DNA of 37,911 nucleotides, taken from Thalassotalea_E sp964620605. Lineage in GTDB: Bacteria > Pseudomonadota > Gammaproteobacteria > Enterobacterales > Alteromonadaceae. The position numbers and the translations under genes were made by a program. Below, piece by piece: positions 17,466-24,527 of this stretch (the first letter of the stretch is position 1; each line of letters opens with the position of its first letter). Below the pieces are notes generated by a model, which was given only the letters and a program-made list of their open reading frames with translations, did not search any database and was not told the DNA's origin. The stretch spans positions 1-37,911 of the forward strand of contig CAZUHQ010000024.1 in the NCBI GenBank assembly GCA_964620605.1, in the 5' to 3' direction.

Positions 17466-19628
17466 TTAGACCATAGGAAAGCTAATGCTGATCGTCACCC
17501 CTTGCGGGTTGTGGTGATTGCTGGCACTAATGGCGCCACCGTGAAATTCACAAATTAATCGAGCGATATACAGTCCTAGCCCTAAGTGAGGTTTTTGATC
17601 GTCCTGTTTGGCATGCTGACTGTCACGAATCGATACCATGGAATCAAATAAGCGCTCGCTCATTTCTTCTGGCAGCAAACAGCCGTTATTACTGATATGC
17701 AAGGTAAATTTCTGCTGTGTACGCTCGCAGCTTAAGGTGATTTTTTGATCCAGGCTAAATTCGACCGCGTTGGTAATGACTTTATCCAGTAACTGGGCAA
17801 GATGCTCAGGTGAGCCAACAAGCTGAGCATCCGTTAATTTGGTAGATAACTCAAAGCTAATGCCAGGATAAATTTGCTGATAACCTTTAAGGCAGCCATT
17901 TAAAACATCAAACAGGTTAAATTGCGTTTTATCCGTGGTTTTTAATATTTGCTCCAAGCGGGTCGCTTCACTCATATTGGTCAGGATCATATTTAATCGG
18001 GTGAGTCCACTTTGCGCGCGTTCGATGTATTCTTTTCCTGAGCTGTCTTTTTGAAATAACGTCAAGTTTTCCAGGGAAGTTCGTACTACAGCAATCGGTG
18101 TTCGTAGTTCATGGGATAACCGTGATGACATATTTTCCAGATAATGATTATACTGGCTTAACCGGCTGACCGCGGTTGAAAAACTACGTGACAGATCGCC
18201 GATTTCATCATTGGTTTTTGAAGCTGGCATTAAACTGTTAATTCTGCCGTGCTCGTCGATTGCTGATTCTGCCTGATTCCTTAAGGTTCTGATGCGATTC
18301 GAGATGCGTGAGGCAAAAAAGAAGAAGGCTACAATACCAAACAGCATAATGGCTAAGATACTGGTAAACAGTTTTTCCAGTGCCTGATTACGCACGGTAC
18401 GAATACCATTATTTGTCTCTTCAACAATTACCGCGCCGTGTACCTTGTTACCAAAATAGATCGGATAGGCGGCGGTTAAGATCACTGCTTTGTTGTCTGA
18501 GGTTAAGCGCCACTGTGACATTGGCGTGCCGGTTAATGCTGACTCTATATGTTTGCCGGTTAAGTTTTGCGCGTCATAAAGCTGATCGATAAAATCTTTT
18601 GGCGGCTGGGTCAATAAACGGTTAAATAAGGGTTTTAACCAGTGTTTTAGCTCGTTTTGCCAGCTATCGTCTGGCTCTCGATTATCGAGGTTTTTCTGCC
18701 ACAGGCCATTGGCTTTTTTGATATCTCCCGCTTTTGCCAACACTCGTCTGTGCTGATCGACCACCCAGATGCTGGAGTTGGTGTAGCTCATGCCTTTAAC
18801 GATACGTTCAATCTCTGGTGATGGCACCAAAATAGTGCCTAAGGTTTCGGCGGTAGAAGGATCTGCGCTGGCAATCGAAGTGTTCACCTCACCAAAACTC
18901 TGGTCAACATCATGGACGGCGAACGCGAGATTATCGCTGATTTTGGTTAATGGCACGCGAAATTCTACGTTATAGCCCTGGTTAGTATTAAGCCATTTCC
19001 CTTGAATAAAGGGAGCGGCTACTGGCACTGATTGCTCAGGATGGTTAATTTGAAATGCATCGAGCCAACCCGCTTGCTTATTACTTAAGATAAAGCGCTG
19101 GAATTCTCCTGTTGGTGTCGTGAGCGCTAGTTCCAGATGATCATTTTTAGTGATGCTGCGAGCATTGCTATCTCGCATGATCACTTGATTGTCGATAACC
19201 TGAACAAAAAAATATAAATACTTGTCATATTTGCCGACGCTGGCACTGTAGTTCAGCGATATCTGGTCAGTACTTTGTATCTTGCTGCCAGGAAGAATAT
19301 TGGCGATGCCATAATAATGCGCTTTATTGATAAAATCCGGCCAGTCGAGGTATTGACCATCCAGGTTAATTGGTTGGGATAACTGATAACCATATAAGTC
19401 TTTGCCTTTTTCAACGCTCGGCAGAAAACTTGCCTGGTTGTTAAACAGATTTGGCCTTTCGTGTAAGGCTGTGGCGAGTGCCCGTGCCGTGCCTAAAATG
19501 GTTTGCTCTTGACCAAAGCGCAAGTATTTTTCCATCTCCCAAACGTATTGATAACCAAACCAGGGAATGGCGACTAAAAAACTCGATAACAGCAATAATT
19601 TACTGCGCAGGCCAAAGCGTATTTTCAT
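17466..19628 (-). CDS. pdsS: Sortase-system sensor histidine kinase PdsS
   Basis: 720 aa, matching in length and layout the proteobacterial dedicated sortase system histidine kinase family. TM1 is near residues 9-28 and TM2 near 418-439. Between them lies a long periplasmic sensor region. Its first part (about 85-230; LDGQYLDWPDF, DKYLYFFVQVID, DHLELALTTPTGE) looks like a CBM9/DOMON-type beta-sandwich. A HAMP segment follows, then HisKA with LSHELRTP (phosphoacceptor His near 507), an N box near ITNAVEFS, and the ATP lid HLGLGLYIARLICEFHGG. The G1 segment reads ISNNGCLLP, with Asn where Asp is usual. It starts 2 bases after pdsR stops, so they are one operon. The ligand is unknown. Confidence 0.8.
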   Translation of the reverse strand: MKIRFGLRSKLLLLSSFLVAIPWFGYQYVWEMEKYLRFGQEQTILGTARALATALHERPNLFNNQASFLPSVEKGKDLYGYQLSQPINLDGQYLDWPDFINKAHYYGIANILPGSKIQSTDQISLNYSASVGKYDKYLYFFVQVIDNQVIMRDSNARSITKNDHLELALTTPTGEFQRFILSNKQAGWLDAFQINHPEQSVPVAAPFIQGKWLNTNQGYNVEFRVPLTKISDNLAFAVHDVDQSFGEVNTSIASADPSTAETLGTILVPSPEIERIVKGMSYTNSSIWVVDQHRRVLAKAGDIKKANGLWQKNLDNREPDDSWQNELKHWLKPLFNRLLTQPPKDFIDQLYDAQNLTGKHIESALTGTPMSQWRLTSDNKAVILTAAYPIYFGNKVHGAVIVEETNNGIRTVRNQALEKLFTSILAIMLFGIVAFFFFASRISNRIRTLRNQAESAIDEHGRINSLMPASKTNDEIGDLSRSFSTAVSRLSQYNHYLENMSSRLSHELRTPIAVVRTSLENLTLFQKDSSGKEYIERAQSGLTRLNMILTNMSEATRLEQILKTTDKTQFNLFDVLNGCLKGYQQIYPGISFELSTKLTDAQLVGSPEHLAQLLDKVITNAVEFSLDQKITLSCERTQQKFTLHISNNGCLLPEEMSERLFDSMVSIRDSQHAKQDDQKPHLGLGLYIARLICEFHGGAISASNHHNPQGVTISISFPMV

Positions 19629-19630
19629 AC

Positions 19631-20353
19631 TTAAGTATTATTTTCCTGAAAATTATCCTGACTATTATCCGTTAACCAGCGATAGCCCATGCCGTAGACG
19701 GTTTCAATGCAGTCAAAGGTAGGATCAAGCTGGATAAACTTTTTCCGAATGCGTTTGATATGGGAGGTGATAGTACTGTCATCGACATAGATATTGGCGT
19801 CCTGCATTAACTGCTGGCGATTTTTCACATGACCGGGTTGCTTCGCCAGAGTATAAATCATCCAAAATTCGGTGATAGTGATGTCCACCGGCGATTGCTG
19901 CCAGTGAATGAGCATTTTCTGGCTGTCGATGGTTAAACTGCCGACATCGAGTAATTGATCTGCTTGAGTTGGCTGTTGCCAGGCATCTTCACGGCGAAAC
20001 AGCGCGGCAATGCGAGCGGTTAGATGTGGTAAGCTGATATCTTTGGTTAAATAATCGTCGGCGCCGATGCGCAGCCCTGAAACGGTATCGACATCATTAT
20101 CTCGAGCGGTGAGAAAAATAATCGGCAGCGTCGCACTTTGGCTTCTTAACCATTGGCATAATAGAAAACCGCCGTCATATTCCTGCGCTAACCCGATATC
20201 TAAAATCACCAGGTGCGGCAGTTTCAGCTGAAATGCCCGGGTAGCACTGTCGCGATTGGCGTAGGTTTGTACCTGGTAGCCCTGGGCACGCAGCACATCG
20301 GCATAATTTTCTCTGATCGCCGCTTCATCTTCGACGATAGCAATACGTTTCAA
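19631..20353 (-). CDS. pdsR: Sortase-system OmpR-type response regulator PdsR
   Basis: 240 aa. Receiver domain with acidic pair Glu8-Asp9-Glu10, phosphoacceptor Asp52 in VILDIGLAQEYDGG, Thr in FLTARDND and Lys in LTKDISLPHL. A winged-helix DNA-binding domain occupies about 135-230, ending ETVYGMGYRWL. The insertion AQEYDGG after the phospho-Asp is, as I recall, typical of the dedicated sortase system regulator. The start is a TTG at 20353; no better start exists and the N-terminus is complete there. It heads the operon with pdsS and is divergent from pdsO, its likely target. Confidence 0.82.
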   Translation of the reverse strand: MKRIAIVEDEAAIRENYADVLRAQGYQVQTYANRDSATRAFQLKLPHLVILDIGLAQEYDGGFLLCQWLRSQSATLPIIFLTARDNDVDTVSGLRIGADDYLTKDISLPHLTARIAALFRREDAWQQPTQADQLLDVGSLTIDSQKMLIHWQQSPVDITITEFWMIYTLAKQPGHVKNRQQLMQDANIYVDDSTITSHIKRIRKKFIQLDPTFDCIETVYGMGYRWLTDNSQDNFQENNT

Positions 20354-20593
20354 GGGGGAAGCACTCTTTTTCCGGGGAATTTTTTCGCACTATAGCGAAA
20401 TTAACCGTTAAAAGCGCGCATTTATTCAAATTGTCATATTGTTGCCACAATTGCCCTTAACATTGCCTTTTTCTCGTCGGCTAAATGCCTGTTTCTGCTG
20501 TTTTAATAGCCTTATCTGACAACAACAGTTAATCAACAACTGTTTAGTAACGAAAGTAAATACAATTTCACTCACTGAATAAAGGATAAAACT
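20354..20593. promoter_or_regulatory. Divergent pdsR/pdsO promoter region
   Basis: 240 bases between the two divergent starts. An imperfect inverted repeat, CAAATTGT then ACAATTG, lies at about 20427-20453 and is a possible regulator site. I could not fix a promoter with confidence. The pdsO start is preceded by AAAGGAT. Confidence 0.35.
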
Positions 20594-21403
20594 ATGGCTA
20601 ATTTAACTTGTAATCAATCATTTAAACGTAATGTGCTGACTTGTGTCGTGACGCTTGCCTTATCGACAACACAGGTGATGGCAAAAGATATCGCGCATGC
20701 TCCTGAGGTGTTAGATCAGCAAACGCTCGCCGAGCAGCAAAAAACAAATGAAAACATAGGGTTTGGGACAGGCATGCTAGTTGGCGCTATTGTCGCAGGG
20801 CCGGTTGGCGCGATTGTTACTAGCGTGATTGGCGTGCTAACCGCCAATCACATCAATGTGGTTGATGAAAAGGAGCAACTGACAGTGCAATTAAATGAAC
20901 AGCAAAATGAATATCAGGCGGCGTTATCGCGTTATCAGCATCAATTACAATTAGCGGAGCATAGTTATCAGCAAGAACTACTGAGTTTACAGCATGATCA
21001 GCAGCTTGCTAGTCAATTACAGGCGGAAAACTTATTAATGAGTTTGCAGTTCTCAACCGGCTCTAGCGAGTTAAAGCCACATTATTTACCACAAATACAA
21101 TCGCTTGCTAAGTTATTGAATCAATCGCCCAATATTAAGGTCGATTTATCCGGCTATACAGACATGCAGGGCAGTGATGAGCTAAATCATGCGTTATCTA
21201 TTGCCCGGGTTAACTCGGTGAAAAATGCGTTAATTGAGCAAGGAGTCGAAGCTGAGCGCATTAATCTGTTCGCCTTTGGCGAGCAGGCGCCGGTAGTTGC
21301 CAATAATGAGCGAAAGGTCAGCTTTTATGATCGCCGGGTAGTGATCAAGCTTCAACCAGCAGATAGCCAACCCAACCAACAAACAGTGAGTAGTAGCAAT
21401 TGA
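20594..21403 (+). CDS. pdsO: Sortase-associated OmpA-like protein PdsO
   Basis: 269 aa. A signal peptide covers about residues 1-30 (LTCVVTLALSTTQVMA, cleavage before KDIAH). Next comes a glycine-zipper hydrophobic stretch (about 55-85; GTGMLVGAIVAGPVGAIVTS), a Gln-rich coiled coil (about 95-145), and an OmpA C-terminal peptidoglycan-binding domain (about 150-258; LQFSTGSSELKPHY, DLSGYTDMQGSDELN, NALIEQGVEAERI, YDRRVVI). This order fits the PdsO family attached to marine sortase loci. It is divergent from pdsR-pdsS. No sortase or sortase-target gene follows, although an unusually strong Shine-Dalgarno sequence sits right after the stop. Confidence 0.8.
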   Translation: MANLTCNQSFKRNVLTCVVTLALSTTQVMAKDIAHAPEVLDQQTLAEQQKTNENIGFGTGMLVGAIVAGPVGAIVTSVIGVLTANHINVVDEKEQLTVQLNEQQNEYQAALSRYQHQLQLAEHSYQQELLSLQHDQQLASQLQAENLLMSLQFSTGSSELKPHYLPQIQSLAKLLNQSPNIKVDLSGYTDMQGSDELNHALSIARVNSVKNALIEQGVEAERINLFAFGEQAPVVANNERKVSFYDRRVVIKLQPADSQPNQQTVSSSN

Positions 21404-21405
21404 AA

Positions 21406-21416
21406 AAGGAGGTGAT
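21406..21416 (+). promoter_or_regulatory. Orphan perfect Shine-Dalgarno sequence after pdsO
   Basis: AAGGAGGTGAT is fully complementary to the conserved 16S rRNA 3' end, yet only a six-codon ORF (ATG at 21415) and a terminator follow. It may be the leftover translation signal of a lost downstream gene. Confidence 0.5.
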
Positions 21417-21417
21417 G

Positions 21418-21455
21418 TTAACTTTATATTGTTGACTAGTTTTTAACTTTATATT
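21418..21455 (+). repeat. 13-bp direct repeat downstream of pdsO
   Basis: TTAACTTTATATT occurs at 21418-21430 and again, perfectly, at 21443-21455, between the orphan Shine-Dalgarno sequence and the terminator. It may mark a local duplication or rearrangement; AT-richness weakens the case. Confidence 0.6.
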
Positions 21456-21460
21456 ATCCA

Positions 21461-21486
21461 AAGCCAAGCTCCGTCTTGGCTTTTTT
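21461..21486 (+). terminator. Intrinsic terminator of pdsO
   Basis: AAGCCAAG and CTTGGCTT form an 8-bp stem with a 6-base loop, and the arm runs into a run of T. A textbook rho-independent terminator for the forward strand. Confidence 0.9.
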
Positions 21487-21588
21487 AGTGTTTAAACAAT
21501 AGCTTAAGGTTAAGATAAATATCTCGGCGCTCAGTAAAAGCTTTTGCTACAATCAAAGGCAAGGAAGAAATTACTTAGCATCAGAGAC

Positions 21589-22287
21589 ATGTTCAGACTA
21601 TGTTTATTACTTTTAATCTCAACTCTTAGTTTTGCCAGCCCGGTCAATCAGGAGAAGGTGATAGTGATCAGCACAGTGCCAGATAATCCAATTATCAGTT
21701 GGATAAAAACGGTGGTGCTTAACGCCTATAACAATATCGGTTTTAAAGTGATATTTAATGAAAACCCGCCTAAACGTGGTTTGAGTGAGGCAAATGTTGG
21801 TAATGTCGATGCTGTGCTGGTAAGAGCCGAGTTGATTGAAAAATACTTGCCCGACTATATTCGAGTACCGGTAGTGTTAGGTCAGGGGGATTTAGTACTG
21901 TATTGTCAGCCCGCTGTGCCATGCTCAAAAGAGGTGTTAGATGATAGCCGTAATTTGATTGGTACGATAAGTGGTAGTAGTGCATCGGCGCAATATATGG
22001 CAGATAGAAACGCCAGTAGTTATGAAGTGCCACGTGATAGTCAGATCAGCAAGATGTTTCAGGCGTCACGACTGATGTATATTTTATCTATCGATGTGAA
22101 AAATTATGGTAATTTTTCACAACTAAATAGCGAACAATATCAGCGTGTCGTGTTGGAATCGTTCGAAGCCTTTCACTATCTGCACAAAAGTAAGGCGGAT
22201 CTTATGCCGCAACTTACTCAATCTCTGCTTGATGCTAAACTACAGGCGGCAGATAATTTTCCGATCTTAAGCATTAGTGAACATTAG
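21589..22287 (+). CDS. Periplasmic solute-binding-like protein (SBP family 3 type), orphan
   Basis: 232 aa from the ATG at 21589, which gives a short signal peptide (MFRLCLLLLISTLSFA); a TTG at 21544 would add 15 residues. The mature part begins VIVISTVPDNPIISW and continues with GFKVIFNENPPKRGLSEANVGNVDAVLVR and PVVLGQGDLVLY, the usual layout of the bilobed amino-acid-type binding proteins that Alteromonadales carry in many single copies. There is no permease or ATPase nearby, so it may act as a sensor or be a decayed receptor rather than a transporter part. Ligand unknown. Confidence 0.7.
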   Translation: MFRLCLLLLISTLSFASPVNQEKVIVISTVPDNPIISWIKTVVLNAYNNIGFKVIFNENPPKRGLSEANVGNVDAVLVRAELIEKYLPDYIRVPVVLGQGDLVLYCQPAVPCSKEVLDDSRNLIGTISGSSASAQYMADRNASSYEVPRDSQISKMFQASRLMYILSIDVKNYGNFSQLNSEQYQRVVLESFEAFHYLHKSKADLMPQLTQSLLDAKLQAADNFPILSISEH

Positions 22288-22297
22288 CGAGCATTGA

Positions 22298-24412
22298 TTA
22301 TTGTTTTACCAGAGTATAAGGCGGCAGTGAGTCTAATAAATCTTTACCGTAACGCTTGGTTAATAAGCGTTTATCCATGATAGTAATAATACCTGAATCT
22401 TTTTCATTTCTTAATAATCGTCCAGTGGCCTGAATGAGTTTCTTCGAGGCATCAGGTACAGCAATTGACATAAACGGATTACCACCTTTAGCGGTAACGT
22501 ATTCTGCTTGTGCTTCTTCTACTGGCGATGTTGGCACCGAGAACGGCAATTTAGTGATGATCAAATTCGTCAGGTATTTTCCGGGCAAATCTAGTCCTTC
22601 AGAAAAACTCTGGGTGCCGAAAATCACGCTTTCGACTTCGTTATCACAACGTTTTTTATGATTGTCGATAATATGCTGTCTGGATTGTTCACCTTGCACC
22701 TGAATTTGCAGTTTGTGTTTTTCTCTTAATGCTTTAGCGACTTGTTCCATTTGCCAGTAGGAAGAAAACAACACCAGTGTCGCTTTGTCCTGTTTGATAA
22801 GCGCTGGTAACTGTTTAATCAGCTCGTCGGTAAATTGCGGGCTGCTTGGCTCATTTGTCATTTTAGCAATAACCAGCTGAGCGTTTTCTCTATAGTTAAA
22901 CGGCGAGTCGACTTTTTGGTACTGGGTGCCGTCATTGGTTGTGAGCCCAACTTGCCGGCGAAAATAATCAAACGAATTAAGCGCTAAAATCGTTGCTGAG
23001 CACAATACTGCGCCTTCACATTTTGACCACAGCATGTCTTCCAAGGTAAAACCGACTTCTATCGGTGAGGCAGATAATAAATAATCCTGGCGTTTACCGC
23101 TGATTTTTTCTAGCCATCTGGCCAGTGGCGCAGCTTTTTCACTGTCGGTTTTGCCATACATCGCCCATAAGGCATTAAAATTTTCCAGACGCTGAATAAT
23201 AAAGCCCGATTCTGCCAGCAAAGGTTCGGCGAGATAACTTTGAGTCTCGCCGTCTTTGACCGATTCGATCAACAAGTTATAGAGTTTATTGCTATGGGTT
23301 AAACATTTTTTGCTGAGCTCGGTTAAATCTTCCGCTTGCTGTTTGATAAGTTTCGGCACTATGCCGTTTTCAAAACGAAAAATAGCCTCACTATGGTCAT
23401 TATTAAATGCTGAGCTTTTTTTCTGACTCTGGTTGAAATAAAGTGTTTGATTATTGTCGATATAGCTTAATACTTTTTGCAGTTCAGTGATTAATTCCTG
23501 GCAATCGTCTGCCAATTTTAATGATGGTGAAATTGCAGATTGCGATTTGATAAGCTTTCCTAGTTTATCGCCAAGCTCTTTGGTTTTCTCAAGCCAGTCA
23601 AGGGCGCCCTTTAAAGTAACACTCGCACTAGAATGGTCACGCGTAACCTTTGGTAGGTGATGCGCTTCATCGATAATATAAAAAGTATCTTCCGGTGCTG
23701 GTAAAATTCTACCACCGCCAAGTTCCAAGTCGGCAAGCAGCAAACTATGGTTAATTACCAGCACCTGACATTGCTCCATGGTTTCGCGCGCCTGATGAAA
23801 TGGACAATGAATGTGCTCAGTTTGTCCTTTAATACAGCTATGTTTATCTGATTGGATAAGCTGCCAAATATGCTGAGGAATAGGATCGGCCCAGGAGTCG
23901 CGATCCCCCTGCCAGCGATTTTCAGTTAACGCGCTGTATAAGTTTTTCAGCAATTTAATGTCATAATCGCTTGGTTTTTCGGCAAAGGTAAAACCTGCCT
24001 GAGGGGTGTCTTGTGAACTGGCAGCAATTTTTAGCTTCTGCCGACAAACATAACGCTGGCGGCCTTTTACTAAGGTAAAATTAAAATTTAAGCCGGAATG
24101 CTGTTTTAAAAACGGCAAGTCTTTATCCACTAGTTGTTCCTGCAAGGCTACAGTGGCGGTGGCGATACACACGGTTTTCTGGCGTGAAATCGCCAGCGGT
24201 ATCGCGCCAAGTGAGTAGGCCAACGATTTACCTGTGCCGGTACCAGCTTCAATGGTGATAATTTTTCGAGTTTTATCGTATTCGCCAGCCAAGGTTTTGG
24301 CGATTTCAGCGATCAGAAAAGTTTGCTGCTTTCTCGGGTTGAAGTTATCTAAGTTCTCACCAATCGCCTTATAGGCGGTGCGGATCGCTTGTTTTATCTT
24401 ATCTGATAGCAT
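22298..24412 (-). CDS. dinG: ATP-dependent Fe-S DNA helicase DinG
   Basis: Superfamily 2, XPD-like 5'-3' helicase that unwinds R-loops and D-loops and helps replication through transcription units. At 704 aa it is close to E. coli DinG (716). Walker A reads EAGTGTGKSLAYSL (about 55-68). Four cysteines in RYVCRQK, KHSCIKG, HCPFHQ and MEQCQV ligate the 4Fe-4S cluster. The DEAH box is IIDEAHHLP, and the C-terminal motifs are FGTQSFSEGLDLPG and QATGRLLRNEKD. DEAHH plus the Cys spacing favours DinG over YoaA. It is divergent from polB; a LexA box lies between them, 72 bases from its start. Confidence 0.92.
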   Translation of the reverse strand: MLSDKIKQAIRTAYKAIGENLDNFNPRKQQTFLIAEIAKTLAGEYDKTRKIITIEAGTGTGKSLAYSLGAIPLAISRQKTVCIATATVALQEQLVDKDLPFLKQHSGLNFNFTLVKGRQRYVCRQKLKIAASSQDTPQAGFTFAEKPSDYDIKLLKNLYSALTENRWQGDRDSWADPIPQHIWQLIQSDKHSCIKGQTEHIHCPFHQARETMEQCQVLVINHSLLLADLELGGGRILPAPEDTFYIIDEAHHLPKVTRDHSSASVTLKGALDWLEKTKELGDKLGKLIKSQSAISPSLKLADDCQELITELQKVLSYIDNNQTLYFNQSQKKSSAFNNDHSEAIFRFENGIVPKLIKQQAEDLTELSKKCLTHSNKLYNLLIESVKDGETQSYLAEPLLAESGFIIQRLENFNALWAMYGKTDSEKAAPLARWLEKISGKRQDYLLSASPIEVGFTLEDMLWSKCEGAVLCSATILALNSFDYFRRQVGLTTNDGTQYQKVDSPFNYRENAQLVIAKMTNEPSSPQFTDELIKQLPALIKQDKATLVLFSSYWQMEQVAKALREKHKLQIQVQGEQSRQHIIDNHKKRCDNEVESVIFGTQSFSEGLDLPGKYLTNLIITKLPFSVPTSPVEEAQAEYVTAKGGNPFMSIAVPDASKKLIQATGRLLRNEKDSGIITIMDKRLLTKRYGKDLLDSLPPYTLVKQ

Positions 24413-24483
24413 AGTGGCCGGGAAAACATTCCTGTCGCTTGGCTAAGCATTGGTTTTCTTTGCCTAGCTTTTATTTTACAATG

Positions 24484-24499
24484 CTGTATATATTAACAG
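24484..24499. promoter_or_regulatory. LexA (SOS) box between dinG and polB
   Basis: CTGTATATATTAACAG matches CTGT-N8-ACAG exactly, with an AT-rich core like the E. coli consensus. It is 28 bases before the polB start and 71 before dinG, both of which are LexA-controlled in E. coli. It may overlap the polB core promoter. Confidence 0.88.
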
Positions 24500-24527
24500 T
24501 TTATGGTAGGAAATCATACCAATTGAA

